Shown here: in pieces, positions 1 to 14,018 of the stretch
How the letters are laid out: each line of letters begins with the position of its first letter
Numbering within the stretch: position 1 is the stretch's first letter
Source of the DNA: Colius striatus
Lineage: Eukaryota; Chordata; Aves; Coliiformes; Coliidae
Direction of reading: 5' to 3'
Assembly: GCF_028858725.1 (NCBI RefSeq)
Contig: NC_084760.1
Location: forward strand, 92,873,867 to 92,937,866
Length of the DNA: 64,000 bases
Program-made: the position numbers and the translations under genes
Notes under the pieces: generated by a model
The model's input: only the letters and a program-made list of their open reading frames with translations
Database searches by the model: none
What the model was told of the DNA's origin: nothing

Positions 1-3000
1 CTATTCAAGGTATCCAGAAACACCTTACAGCATTCAGGTCGCTCAAGCTGGTTTGTAGATAGCCATTGCAGCAGCCTTACTCACAGTTCTGCCCTCCCCC
101 CTGCAGCCCTTGCTTGGGAAAGATCTAATTCAGAAATGCACAAAATCTAGGGAAGCTTCTCTTCTTGCTCCCAAAACCTCAGGGGAAGGGCCTTTCTCTA
201 AATGCTTTCTTACATATTTACATTTCAGTGAAGAAACTGTATAGGTCACCCATACTGTAAACTTTGCTAACAATGCTGCTGCTCTTGTGTTCACTTGAAA
301 CTGAGTTTTGCTTTCAAGTTCAAGATGAGGTGATTTCCTCTTCCTGCACACAGCTGCCAACTGCTTCTTGAGCCTTTTCAAGCACTGCACATTTCCTTTG
401 CTGGGAGAGGGGCATTTCCACTTTTCAAAGCCCTGAGAGACCCTCCCCATACCCCAGTCTATCCCCTGGTTACTGTATACAGCCTCTCAGAAGACAAAAA
501 AGTGTGGAATGCTCACTTGTTTTGCCTCTTTGTATTATTCAGTTGATTTGTTCATTAACTATAGGTGAATAAACCTTCCTTTCCTCACCAGAACAGGCAC
601 AAGGAGTTAACACTTAAAATTGCAAAAGAGAGCCAAGCTTCTGGTTTGCTTCCCTCCTCACTCTCCAGTTCTCACCAAATTGGCACCAGTGATTTCCACC
701 AGCTTCTCTTTGCAAAATGAGAGCCCTGCTTGGCTTTAGAGGCTTATGGCTACTTATCTTATTTATTTTACCTTCTTTTGATTAGCAGGGTAGGGCTGGC
801 ACACAAAACATGCTATTCCCTTTCAGCTTTGCCATACCGCTTTTCACGGGCATGCAATTAGACAAAGCTCCATGGCTCCTGAAGGGCCAGGGAGGAGCAG
901 AGTCATATACATGCAAGAAGTCTGCTTTAACAAATTATAACCAGTTAACAAATGCTACTAAGAAAATCAGGGATTACAGGCTCATAAACATGAAAGAAAC
1001 TGCTCGTGAGGATGTAAGATGTTTAAGTGCAATTATATATAGTTACACAGGCGATATGTTGCAAATAACCCACAGTATAGAATTAATATGGAATAAATAG
1101 ACATTTATTTCCAACCTTATAATTAAGGCATTTATAAGATAAAGCCCCATTTTTGTATCCATACAATACACACCATGAGTTTTGTAGTAAACATTTGACT
1201 TGGTAAAAGCCAGCTATGAGCTTTCTCTGCAATTCTGGAAAGTACTTTTTACTTGAAATTAACACAATGCAGTTAAAGGCTTTTGTTTATAGCCTCAGCA
1301 CATTCAATGTGTAAAAATTTTGCCTATAAACAAGCATTTCCAGAAGCTATGTGTCTGGGTCTTATTGTTTTGCTCCTCAGACAGGAAAAGCATTGTATTG
1401 CAGGCATCCTCAGCAGCTGCTCTAGTGAGAGCAATTCTGAGATAAGGTCTTCAGCAGTCCTGCTTCTCACTGTAATTAGTCCTAAGATGCTGCAAATTAC
1501 CGAAGTTGACAAGGTGGCAAAATGCAGGTGTAAAACAAACAAAAAAGGGAAGGGAATGGAAAAGAAAGGGAAAAATAAGAAAGATTAAATGAAAAAAAAA
1601 AACCCAACCAAAACCAGAGACAAAGAAAAGCACTTCAAGCTTTATATTTAAAGCAGTATCCTTTGTTTTGTTACTTCTCTTCCCACCTCTTTATCCTTTT
1701 GCAAAGTAGCCAAACTTGCCTAACATCTGCATTAGTGGCAGAGGAGCAGAGCTGAGCTTTGATGTTGCAGGCTGGATTGATGTAGCTTTGCGTGGGAAGG
1801 CAAACCAACCATCAGCCATTTCTGCTGACTACATTTCATGCTCTGTGTGCAAGTGCATGGCTGCATGGTTCAGCAAGGGACATCAGAAGGGAAGAAGAAG
1901 CAGTGCTGTGTTGTTCCTAGAGCAGCAGCTCTGCAGCCACACCACAAACATACAGACATGTTTCCAACCTAAGGCTGGAGGGGCTTGGACTTGAGACCAT
2001 GTATATGGGGCCTGGAAACCCCACGTGCTGAAAGAGATTATAATTTACTTCTTTTTGATGCAACCTGTTAGCTCTCAGTAGAAAGACCTTTTAGAGATGT
2101 TCTCAAAGAAACCACTGACACCACAATCGTGGTGAACTGCACCTGGCCTTCACCTTATGATCTCAAGTCTTGGTTTACTGCAGGATCATACAGATAGGGG
2201 CAAAAAAAAAGGGACCCAGTAGAGGGGACAAACTCTACAGTGAATTATACATCATTTGCAAACTACAGCTGGTTTATTCACAGCTGCAGTAGCTTTCACT
2301 CTAGGCTATGCAGTCCAGTCTAGGATGTGTGTGCTGTCTGGTGTATATGATACAGAACAAAATAATTTAAAAACATTAGAGGTAAAATTATCAAATGCAG
2401 ATACCACTAAGGAAGAGTCTTTTATTGGCAAGGAGAAGTTATCCTCGTTTCTTCCCTTTCCTTCATTCAAAGTCACTCTCTCAGCTGTCCCGTTACATCC
2501 CGTCTGTGTGAGCACATGGCTCCACTCCTTTCCGAAAGAATGTCAAGCAGCAAGCAACAGCAACTGGGTCTCTTCCACAGTTTCCATCCCAACCAAACCT
2601 GAGGGATCTGCAGGGTCGTTAAGACCAAGGGGAGTAATTTGCAAGCCCAAACTGATGGCTCTGAACTGTGGACTCACTGGGCTTGGGGGAAGATGTTAAG
2701 ATCCAGCTGGGTGGGTATCTTCCCACTGCTGCAGCCAGCTCTTCCTCTCCTGTGCTTTCTGAGGCCCCTTTGAAAATCCTTCGGGGAAGGAAAAGAAAGC
2801 ACAACAACTCGGTTGTTCAGCCACAGTTTCCTTGTCCCAGTATCTTGACAATCCCAGGAATTGTTCTGATTAAAGAAAAAAAACACAACACCCAAACCCT
2901 TTGATTCACAAGCTTGATATATTGCTTTTATCTAATGCTTACACAAAGTTTCCTCCAAATTTCATCTATTGTCATTGTCACAGCAAATTCAGTCTGTTAC

Positions 3001-6000
3001 AGCTTCATTGGCCATTCCAACCCTCCATCCAAAGTGCTTGCATTACTAATACTTGCAGGGAAATGTCTATTGTTGGATAAAACCACACAATTCAATGACT
3101 GCAGAACCAGAATTAGATGACCATGATCTGCTTGTTGAACCCTGCATTTACCACCCTATCAATACATGTGTTTCATTTTTCTCTTCTTTAAGGAAGCCAT
3201 CTAAAAGCCATCTCAAGTGCAACTTGAGACAGACAGATACACATGCAAGGAGATGATACTTGGTAAACAACAGGGCCAGCAGGGGAGGCTTTTGCACCAT
3301 GAGCAGCTGTCTCTGACAAAGTTCCACACAGCTGAGAGACTTCAAGGTTAATTATGCTTTTCTCAGGAAAAAAATCCTAAGCAGCACACCTATACAGGAA
3401 TCTGACATACAAAACCAGAGATAACACAGAGCACAAGGGACTATTTACAGGTGCTTCTTGTGCACATTACAGTATGCTGTGAACACATGGTTTCTGGTTT
3501 GACTGTTGCATTTTGAGCAGTGGAAAGCAAAGCAATCAGGGTAGGCCCTGACCTCTCACAGTAGATGTGTATGAAACTGATCTTAATTAGCATACTAATC
3601 AGAGAGAAGAATGGACTGTAAAACCTCCATCAATCTTATCCATCAACTTGCTTGGCTTTGCCTATATCTCACAGCCTTCAACATATTTTTTCCTGTTTTC
3701 AATAGAAGTGCCAGCCACTGCTTTGCAGGTGTAGGGCTCTGAACAAAAGGCTTGCTTCATTCTCCTCTGTGTTTTCCTTCAAGTCATTGGCAGATCCCCA
3801 AAGGTTCATCTGCTGAGATGTGTTATAGAGCAGCTGAGCTGGCAGCTGCCAAGGATGCCCTCACCACACTGGGCCCTCAGCACACCCCTTAGCTCACTTG
3901 CAAAGCCAGGAGCCTGCAGGTGCCCCCCAGTAATGGAAAGAGAGTAGCAAGACAGTGAGATGAGTACGAAGAGCGGGAGGACACATGTGTGTGTTTGTAT
4001 GCAAGTGTGTTTGGAGGCCACTGGCTGTGCCATCTTCCCCATCATGCAGCTATGACCGTGTCCTGGCTTACTTTAGATGTTGTTCTTGGACTTACACCTC
4101 CCTTACCCAGGTAAAACCAGACTTAATTTATCAGGTTGTGGACTTAAACAGGCCATGCAAAAGAAATCTTGAGGCTCATCCTCGCTCTTTCTCCTTCCCC
4201 AGCTTCGTTTGTGAGAAATAACTTACAGTGCAAAATCTTTCTCTCATAGTTTTTTTGGTGACCTGTTTTGTGACCTCTACCTGATGCTGTGTAGAGTCCT
4301 CCAAGAGCAAAGACTGCATTTGCTGTGCCACAGTGCTGGTGTGGTATTAACTGTACTGTGCTTCTGCAACAGGACTATAATAAATGGAAATGCAAAAATA
4401 TTTCACTACTGTTTAACAAGAGCAATTTCAAGCTGTGGTGATACAAGGTCACAATTTTGATCTGTGGTTTCACCGTTGTAAGGTTCACTATTTGCATATA
4501 GGCTAATTCACATATGAAGATGCTGAACAGCACAGAAAAGACTGATTTTTTTGGTTTGTTTGTTTAATGGATTCACCATCAGCTTCCAGATAACATAGAA
4601 AGCTGGGAAGGCAGCTCGGCCCGTGAATCAGAGGAACTAATTGGATACACTCTTTCATTGGGAAACAGCATCCAGTTCTAAGCACTGCACTTCAAACAAA
4701 CAGCTGAATTTTAGTCTGTAGAGGATTCATAAAGCCACCAACCTCAGGGACCCCAAGGGAGCAGATCTCATCGGAAGCTGCCGGTGAGGCACCAATCAAA
4801 AGCTAGAAGATAAATGCACAGGCTTTTTTGTGAAAGCCCAGGAGACTGCAAGGACCCTACAAGAGTAAGCTGTTGTGAGCCCAATGCAAAATCGCCAGCC
4901 ACCATTAAAGCCCTGATGAAGCAATCCCGACACTGCTGTGACCTACATTGCTCTTAGCAGCCACTGTGCAGCTTCAATCTCCTCTTGTAGTGGCAACAGC
5001 CATCATTAGCAGGTCTGGCAGCCCACAGAGAGATAATTACGCTCATTATGAGGCAGTAGTGACAGGCTCAGAGGCAGTCCCACAATCAAGTGAATGTACA
5101 GATAAGAACAATAACAGTATACTGGTAACTCAGAGGAAGATAACAAAGAGTATTATTGAAATATGCTTCAAGGAGTAGAAAGATCAACTCAGATTAGGAG
5201 GGAATCAAACTGGCACTTCTTTTGATTCAGCTCCAGCCTCAGCTATAATCTATGCATTCAGAGTTAGGTCCAATTCAGACTACCAGCAGACACCCCCCAC
5301 CCATCACTGCTTGGCTAGATCACTTCAGACCTCACCTTCATAGTTTTAAATGTGAAATAGTGTTCCAAAAGCATTCAAAAATGGGGTTTTTTTCTTTAGA
5401 TCATTTTTATGTGGCTAAGCAAATGCTGCAGGAATCATTCCAATTGAACCTTAGACTCAAAGGACAAAATGATAATTTAAATGTTGGGGTTTTATTTTCC
5501 CCTCTAGTTATCATGAGTCACCGAGCCTGTCTGAATTACGGCATGTTCCAGTGTATCATCTATAAGAGGTTTTAAAAGTACTGATAGTCTTTGGAAAATA
5601 AGAATTTTTAGAAGACTGAAGCCTATATATGAAAAAAAAAGCAGTAGAATTCCTTTAATGTTACACCTGTGGCCTCATCAGCTGCGCATGGTAGCAAGTT
5701 GTGCAGGTTTTGATTTTGGAGTGAGATTGAGCATTTTATATGAAATCTGGATGCCTGTCAGTTTTCAGTGCATTCCATTTATAGTGGATATCTCTAGACA
5801 AACACATAGGAAAAAAAAGCATCAGCTCTTGCAGTACCTGCCTTAGAAAAAGACACAGAAAATAGAGGTGTCTCTGTAGACTTTCTGGGTGAAGATACAT
5901 CTGTAGTCCTCTGTAGAGACGGAGTCGTTTACTGCTTGCTTTCTTCCTCTCACCCCAAAATAAGCAGCATGCACTTTGATGGTATATATTTAAATTCCTA

Positions 6001-9000
6001 CAGTTCCACCAACCAAAGACCATCCCAGCAATGTTGGGAAGCTGGATTTTTTCCCTCCTAAGTATTGAGCATTTTAATAAATGAAATAAAATTCTTAAAG
6101 TCTCTGGTTCGGTAAAATGGGCAAAATTCAGATCGTGCCCTGTTAGCACACCTGGAAGCTGTAGGTGGCCTGGGGGACACTGGATACATGACAGATGCAG
6201 AGCTGACCTACATTTGGGCATCAGCTATACATCCAGGACTCCTGCACTCATTTCTGGAGTTCAGTTGTGGGGCTGCTTGAAGTCAGCCCCTTTTCCACAG
6301 GGCCTGGATTAACAAGGAGGACGTAAGTACTCAAAGCAGAAGAGGTGGAGAAAATGAAAACAGCAATTCAGGTTCAGTGAGAGTTCACGTAAAATACCAG
6401 TTTACATTTTCAGGTGGAGCCAGACACAATGCAGAGTCAAACCTTCCCAGGAGGAAATTCATTTGCTGGGGCTCCTGAAGCTGTGCCAAGCAGACGCCCA
6501 CACTCTGTAGTGTGAAGGTTTGCAACTTCATTCAGCTCTTGGTCACTCTCAGGACAAGCTGGTGGCATCTGAAAGGTGGGGAGGAAATGGGCAGGGTTTT
6601 TGGGTGGGCTTTTGTGTTTTTCTTTTGTGGTGCCACGGCAGATGAAAGCATTTGGTAACGTACATCACTGGCTGTCCCAGCAGTGAGGTTTCTGTGCTTC
6701 AGAGCGTTTCCTGTACACTGCCACAGACAGCTAGTTCCTCTGAATTAGTGCTATAGTGCTTGCCTCACAGTGAGGGCCTTTGTCACAAACAAATGAAGTT
6801 TCAGCAAGCTATCAGGAATCAAACACCCAGGTGGTACAGCAAAAGTTACTTTAAAATAGTATATTGGATGATTTAAGTCAACATTAAGCTCCTTTATGCC
6901 TTTTGTTATTCTATTCCAAACCAGATCCCATTGCAATGTGCCCAAAGCGTAATGCACTGTATCAGAGCATCAGTTTTGTTGAGCTGCCTCAATAAAAACC
7001 TCAGACACCACTGAGGCTTAAATTTCATTCTATTAAAATAAAATAGGCTGAGTTGTGCTAGGTTTATGCTATAGGATCTCTGAAAGATGACACAGAAAAC
7101 AGTTTCATTTATATAGCATCAAGACTGTGCACAAAGTTTCTCAAAGGTTCTCAAACTCAAAGGTTTCTCAAAGCTTCATCAGTTCTTTGCTGTCTAATTT
7201 TACTGTTTCCTGCTGTAGAGAATGTTACATGTACAAATGCCTCTTTCAACTCTGCAGATAAAAGGTAAACAGTATTTTTATGGTGCCCTTGATTTGTACC
7301 CCAACAATGTGTTTACTTGCCAAGTCATTATGTAGCACAGCAGTAGATCCATCTTGCTAATTGAGTGTTTCACTACTATAACTATCAAAAATACATGTAT
7401 ATATTTTCTATATTGATCTGAAACACTGAACCCAGAGTATATGTGCAAGATTAGTGTGTAAAATTAACATTTTCCCAGCAGAATAATCTGAAAGCTATCT
7501 TTTCCTTTCATTTTTTTTAATGGTTTAATTGTACATAATGTGTTGAAATGCCATTTTAGATAAAATCTGCAGCTTGAAACTGACCATACAGTTTGGATCT
7601 TCAAAAGACATCAGTACCAGACACTGCTGCTTTGAATGATATGATCAAATGACCTACAAGGACTTCTCAGCTCCCAGTACCACTGCTTCTCGTCTACCAC
7701 TGATGTTATATGTAAAGACATGTGTTAACTGAATGCATCTTTTTACTTCACCTCCAGAAGAGTGAATCCCTTCCGTGTTTAAAAAGCACACACTGCATTC
7801 TTTTGCTTGATGTGTGAAATTCAGATGACTGTCTTTTCTGGTGGTGAGTCTTGAGGGAGAATAAAAGAGTTTTGCTTGTTTAGTTTAAATCACTGAATGT
7901 TTGACTAAAAACTCACTTCTTCCAGCATTTAAAATAAGCTGAGTCCCAAGTGGTGAAGCACAGTTCTCCAAACTTGCATAGTATTCCACAGCAATAGTAA
8001 TTCAAAAGGGATTTGCATTACACCCTCTCTCTCTTCTATGTGTCTGCATCAATGACTTCAGTGAACCTCTGAGAGGCTGCACGTGTACAGATGAGCGTCT
8101 GGGAAATTCTTCTGCACACAGCTGGAGATGTGCTCAGTAGTCTTCAAGTACCTTCTTTTGCTTTCATTCCTCCTTTCTGAGGACATATTACTTTCTACTG
8201 AGGACATATTACAGCTAAACCCTGCTGAAATTACCCAGCCTGACTTGGGAAACACATGCATGTGGTCCAGCAATTTTTCTTCTGTGCTAGACTCCAAACA
8301 GATGACTTCAGCAGGGCTGAGATGTTCTAGGACTGACATTGATTTGGGGAAAGTAAATCGTTAAAATAAATGTCAATAAAAATCAATGAGTTTGTTCCGT
8401 GACATTTAAAGCAAAGAATTAAACTGATATAATAATAAATTCCATTTGGAGTAAACCCAAGCAATGTCTCATCCAGCTTCTGGCTCAAACCAGGGTCAGA
8501 TCTGCTCACTGAGAGCTTTAAAGTGTCATTGATGAAGTGCCTGCAGTAACACGCAGCTATCCCCTCTACTGGTGAAAACGCTGCTGTTGTAAGCCTCGCC
8601 AGCAGATGCCACTACAGCAAAGTCAGTATAAAATGCATAGACGAGTCAAGATGAAGGCTTTTTGCTCCTCGGCTTGTCTCGGTACCTGCCCAGAAGCTCC
8701 ACAGAACTACTTAAATCAGAAGCTGGTCATTGGAATAAGGTGTCCCAAATGCTGCACCGCCACCATCCTTCCCAGGGGACTCAGTTTTCTTGGCTTTAGT
8801 GCAGAAATAAAACCACAACGTTGCAAAGCATGAAGGTATTGCTTGATGCAAGCAGAAAGGCCAGATGCAAGCAGATGCAGGATGCTACATTGAACCCATC
8901 CTGGCAGATACTGAGGCAGGCAATGATGGGCACAACAGATGCCTCGAGGAACCTGGAGCATCCTTCTTGCAGTTTGTGCTGCCTGAATCCTCGGAGACCT

Positions 9001-12000
9001 GTTAGTGCCTGGGCAGCCTGAAGCATTCCAGCTCCTTCCATAAGGAAAAGACTAGAAAAGGGCTTGGGTTTCAGTTTTGAGTTGTTTTGTTTGTTTGTTT
9101 TGGTTTTGAAGTTTCACCATAAGCTGTTGCTTCTTGATACAAGAAACCTGGCCAGGCACTGGCCTCGAAAGGCAGCAGTCAGCGGGCACCAGCTGCTGTG
9201 TCTAGGGAAGATCAGACACCACCTCAGTTGAAGCGTTTCTTGATGTGATCGCTGGTGCTCAGTCTCTGAATTTACACCTTTCAGAGAAGGGAAGAACAGT
9301 GGTATTGCTGGTAAAACCTGCCAAACAATACATGTCTGTCCTTGAAGAGGCTGCGGGGAAGCGGTGGAAGAACACAGATGCTTTTCTTGGCCCAGGTTAG
9401 CCAGAGACAGTTACTCAGTGATAGGAGAAGCCCAGCTGCAGAAATACTCCTGCCTGCTGCCAGTTAGGCAGCCTGAGAAGCTTGATAAGGCCCAGAATGT
9501 TGTGCTGGGACTTGGCAGTGGTGGCCCGTGACTTATCCAAGCAGCAGCTCGCTGCAGCAGCTCGGCAGGCAACACCACGCCTCGACCTCCCACAGGTGCC
9601 TTGGCTTTATCTTGAAAATGAAACTTATGGTTGCAAAGGTGCCATAAAGGAGGCATGAGGGAGACCATGGATGGTGGGTCATGGACTACAAGAAAGGTTG
9701 AATGACATGGAAGTGAACCTTTGAATTGCAGAACAATAGTTAAGATATCACCGCTTTTGAAGACAGTTGTGGTGGGCAGAGGAAGGCAAGAAAACACACA
9801 TGTAATGGCTTCACTTAGAAGGGAGAGCAGGAATAGGCAAACCCTTCAACAAAAAACATAGCATCGACACAGTTCCTGGACAATCTATGAACTAAAGGAG
9901 CCTGCCAGCTTCTGAAAGAGATGGACACAGGAAAAAAGCACTCTCGTCCTAGGAGGAGATACAAGAACACCTCTGCTGGGCTCTTGGGTTTCTCAGAAGA
10001 GAATTTCTCTGCTTGTGATGTCCTTGGAGAAGGAGGCACATCCACAGGAGTCCACTTCTTGTTTAATGAGTCTCTCTTCCTTTGTAATCTCACTGATCTC
10101 AAGTTGGATGATAGGAACCTGTGTAAAATAGCACTCAAACCACCCAGCTGTGCAGCAGTCAGAGCACTTGAGCAAATTCCTTGAGAGAAAAAGAGCCAAA
10201 GGAAGACCTCCTTGAACAACTATGACATCAGTGGCCCAGTATTGTCAAGCCACAGCCAGAGGGATTCATTCTCTGGAGATGCTAGTTTCTCACCATCAGC
10301 TGTTATCTAGGCTGACTAGTTTAGAAGATCTAACCTAGGTGTGAAAACATAGTGCCAATAATTTCTGCAGTTGTAGATTCCCTTTAGGGAATTATCCTTG
10401 GGAATGAACACTCCTGACCTTATTCTGTCACCTGAGAAATGGTTATTTCTTCTAGTCACACTTGGGAAAAGAGGATGTCTCAGCACCACTTCTGAGATGA
10501 TGCTTTACTTTACAGATAGAGCAGAACTTTAGGGAAATTTCAGGTGGAATCTGTTCTGCAGCAAGTTACTGAGGATGTAGTAGTTCTCACCCCCACATCA
10601 CTGTGTATTAGCACCAATGCTCAGCTAAACAAGTAATATTTCCAGGCTTCTATCAGTGACAACTCTAACTGCCCAAAGCTTTTTTGCCCTACCAGCCTAA
10701 ACCTCCACTGGCCTTGGGATGGTACCATTTGTATGCCTCTATTCTGAACATCTTGGCAGGATTAGCAGCTCTCCACAGGGCAATTTGCTGTAAACTGAGA
10801 TATTTTTGTGCTGCATGTTTACGGCACATGAATGTGTTGCCTCATGCCAGGAAATGTCATAACTCACACCACAGAACCAAGACTTCCTTCTCTTTATTTA
10901 ATGCAATTTTAACAGCAAGTTATTGGGTCAGCTCTTAGAAATACAACAATGTCACAGGTAGATTTTTGTTAGAAGGTAAAATGCATATTTTGTACTGGTT
11001 GATTATTTGAAAGATGATAATTTTTGCCTTTCAGTAAATTCTACCTGAACATAAGACCAAGGGCTGTGATCAAAAGCCATTCAGTCATTGCAATAACATG
11101 AAAGAAATAGAGGAATCCTGCAATAAAATCACTTAGAAGAATGGATGCAGTTGAGAAAAACACCACTGATTGCACCAGCTGGACAGAACTGAAGCAGCAG
11201 ATGCAGACCTCTTCTCCTTTCCCACCACCAACTATTCGTGTTTGATAGTACTCTGCCATAATCACTTGACATTTTAACTGCTCCTTTTGTAACACAGCCT
11301 AGTACTTGTGCATGCTAAATATAAATTTTAGGCCCCAGGAACAGTAGAATGAAACACAGAGAATACATCTTACTGCCCAGAAACATGAAGTCCATTCATC
11401 TGCACGTTTTCCTCTCTTGCAAAAAAGCCAAAGCCATTGCAATTGTGGGCTTAAGTTAAGTAAGAGTTAAGACTTATGGATGAAAAGCTCACCAAGAACA
11501 AATTAACTCTGCTAGACTAAAAAAATAACAGATGTTGATTTACTGAGAGAGGTGACCACAAGTTTCTTGTGGTATCTCCTATGTGATTTGCTAGGAATAT
11601 TTAATGAGAGTATGAAAAACTCCTTCTAAAACATCTAATCTTCCATTCCTCGTGCAAGCAAAGCTTCAGTTTTGAATGAGATCTAAAGGATCCTCTAATA
11701 ATCTTTTTAGTGCCACAGGCTACTTTGTGTTCTTGCACAGAAATTTCTGTACACAAAATCTACATAAATGTAACCAAAATAGGGGTATAGATGAGACCTC
11801 CAGGAATCACCTAGTGATGATTACCTTGTGATGAGATGGGATCAGGTATAGAGATCTTACCATAAAATTGTCCAGTGAGGAAGGCAGGACTTTTATTACC
11901 CGTTCCAGGCTTCCACCTTGTGAAATAATTTTAAAGCTTAAATAAGTATTTTATACTTCATTTACAATACTTTCAACAAATAATTTAAAGATAGTTTCTA

Positions 12001-12173
12001 AGAAAACACATTTTCATTACATCTGATGAATATTTTTATCTTATTGAAAAGCAGCCTTGGAGAACATGGATCTTGCTGTGTCTTTAAACAAAACTTTCAT
12101 GTTAGAAGACCAGCGTGCCTTCTCAGTTATCTCTTTTGCAGAATCAACACAGCCTGTTTTTTTCTGATTTTCA
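1..12173. other. Intergenic DNA, no gene seen
   Basis: No frame in this stretch shows a protein family, a splice-compatible exon set or an RNA gene I can recognise. Open frames of up to 161 codons (minus, 5736-6221) have unremarkable composition and no domain. Small direct repeats occur, for example two copies of CTGAGGACATATTA near 8177-8213 and three GATGCAAGCAGA-like copies near 8845-8885. The nearest downstream neighbour expected from vertebrate synteny (LBR) is not visible. Confidence 0.6.
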
Positions 12174-12985
12174 GCGATCCAGCAGGATCTTGACCAGCTT
12201 GAGAGCTGGGCAGAGAGGAACCTCAATTGATTCAATGAGGACAAGTACAGTCCTGCACCTGGGGAGGAACAACCCCACGCACCAGTACAGGCTGAGGATT
12301 GACCTGCTGGAGAGCAGCTCGGCAGAGAGAGACCTGGGAATCCTGGTTGATAATAAATTGAACATGAGCCAGCAATGTGCCCTCGTGGCCAAGAAGGCCA
12401 ATGGCATCCTGGGATGCATCAAGAAGAGTGTGGCCAGCAGGTCAAGGGAGGTTCTGCTCCCCCTCTGCTCTGCCCTGGTGAGGCCTCATCTGGAGTCCTG
12501 TGTCCAGTTCTGCCAGCTCAAGAGGGACAGAGAACTTCTGGAGAGAGTCCAGCACAGGGCCACCAAGATGATCAGGGAACGGCAGCATCTTCCTTATGAG
12601 GAAAGGCTGTGGGAACTGGGGCTGTTTAGTCTAGAGAAGAGGAGACTGAGAGGGTATCTCATTAACATAAGTATTTAAAAGGTGCATGTCAGGAGGATGG
12701 GGTGGCACTTTTTTCTGTTGTCTCATGTGACAGGACATGGAGTAGTGGACAAAAGCTGGAATATAAAAAATTCCACTTAAACATAAGGAAAAACTATTTC
12801 ACTGTTCAGGTGAGGGAGCCCTGGCACAGGCTGACCTGGGAGGGTGTGGAGTCTCCTTCCTTGGAGGTCATCAAGACCCACCTGGACATGTTCCTATGCG
12901 ACCTGATCTAGGTGGACCTGCTTCTGCAGGGGATTGGACTAGATGATCTCTAAAAGTCACTTCCAATCTCTACCATTCTATGATT
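12174..12985 (+). mobile_element. CR1 LINE, 3' part with decayed reverse transcriptase C-terminus
   Basis: It starts in the CR1 ORF2 3' region (GATCCAGCAGGATCTTGACC, CTGCACCTGGGGAGGAACAA) and ends at the CR1 terminus GACTAGATGATCTCTAAAAG...CTACCATTCTATGATT. One frame still reads the end of the ORF2 protein: [49 protein letters not shown] and [14 protein letters not shown]. It then breaks at [10 protein letters not shown]. It is a 5'-truncated dead copy of about 810 bp. Confidence 0.95.
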
Positions 12986-13200
12986 TTCCATGAAGATCAT
13001 TCTAGTTCTCTCACCTGCTTGTTATCTCTCTTTGACTAAATTCAATGAATCTACTTCCTTCCTCCCCAGTTCCAGGTAGGATGGAAGGAATACTACCCAT
13101 GCCACCCGTATATTATGCTTTTAAATACCTTTCCATTATTTCACAGGGGTTTTGTTTTGTCTTTCAACAAATATGACATCATGGGCTCCCATTAGGTGTG

Positions 13201-14013
13201 TGTCACGGTTTAGCAGGGAGCTGGTTTTGCTTGGTAACAGGGGGAGGGGGTTGCAGTGAAGACCTGATAAAGAGTTTGTGGACTCTCCCCCCGGCTCCTG
13301 GGTTCACACTCACCTCCAGCCCAGCTGGGCCAATCTGGTGCTTCTGCCATCGCTATTTAGGGAATTTGAAGTGGTGGCAGGAGGTGTAAGAGTGATACAA
13401 AATGGAGGCGACCACACGGACCCCACAGTCAGAGAAGGAGGAAGGAAGGAGGAGCACCAGACCAGACACTCCTCTGCAAGCCGTGGTGAGAATGCAGGCT
13501 GTACCCCTGCAACCCATGCAGGGCTACGGCAGGACTGAGAGCCACCAGCAGCTCCGTGTGAGTGAGCCCGGACGGGCAAGGGACTGTGTGAGGAGGCGGC
13601 CATGGCACAGACCATGCTGGAGCCTGTGGGCCCAGAGCAGCCCCACACGAGAGGCAGAGAGGAGCTGCAGCCTTTGGGATAAATGCACATCGGAGCAGCC
13701 CGTGCAGGGCTGCCGGGTGTGTGAGGTACCCCATGGACTTGCAGGGAGGATGGGTGCAGAGCCCACCTGCCCTGAGGAGGGACAAACAGCAGAAGCCATC
13801 AGGAATAGACTGAGTGAAACCCCCACTCCCTGCTCCCTGGGCTGTTCAGCATGAAATTATTTTGTGTTTTCTTCCCCAAGCCGAGTAGCCTGGTCTGTTT
13901 TGTCCTGAACCTTAAGCAGCAATTAAGCTCTCCCTGCCCTTTGGCAATCCTCAGTCTTCGGTACTTGAGGCTAATCGTGGTCTTTTGTTCCCTGATGGGT
14001 CTAAACCAGGACA
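13201..14013. mobile_element. Solo LTR of an endogenous retrovirus with 5-bp target duplication
   Basis: The segment begins TGTCACGGTTTAG and ends CTAAACCAGGACA, an imperfect inverted terminal pair with TG...CA ends, 813 bp apart. It is flanked by GTGTG at 13196-13200 and again at 14014-14018, a perfect 5-bp duplication. No gag, pol or env remains, so it is a solo LTR formed by recombination. A 5-bp duplication fits ERV groups such as ERVL-type, but the exact family and the orientation are uncertain. Open frames inside it (13402-13854 +, 13310-13690 -) are not genes. Confidence 0.85.
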
Positions 14014-14018
14014 GTGTG

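Noticed and set aside
2256..2699. 147-codon plus-strand open frame in intergenic DNA
   Set aside because: No family resemblance; the start is not supported by a promoter or conserved context.
5736..6221. 161-codon minus-strand open frame
   Set aside because: No recognisable domain, unremarkable composition and no splice partners; length is within chance for the region size.
9411..10219. Two adjacent minus-strand frames (128 and 134 codons)
   Set aside because: Separate frames, no domain, cysteine/serine-rich reading typical of non-coding DNA.
12115..12678. 187-codon frame as a possible host gene
   Set aside because: It reads the C-terminal part of the CR1 reverse transcriptase and then breaks; it is a dead transposon.
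13402..13854. 150-codon plus-strand frame
   Set aside because: Lies wholly inside the solo LTR; LTR GC content explains the open frame.
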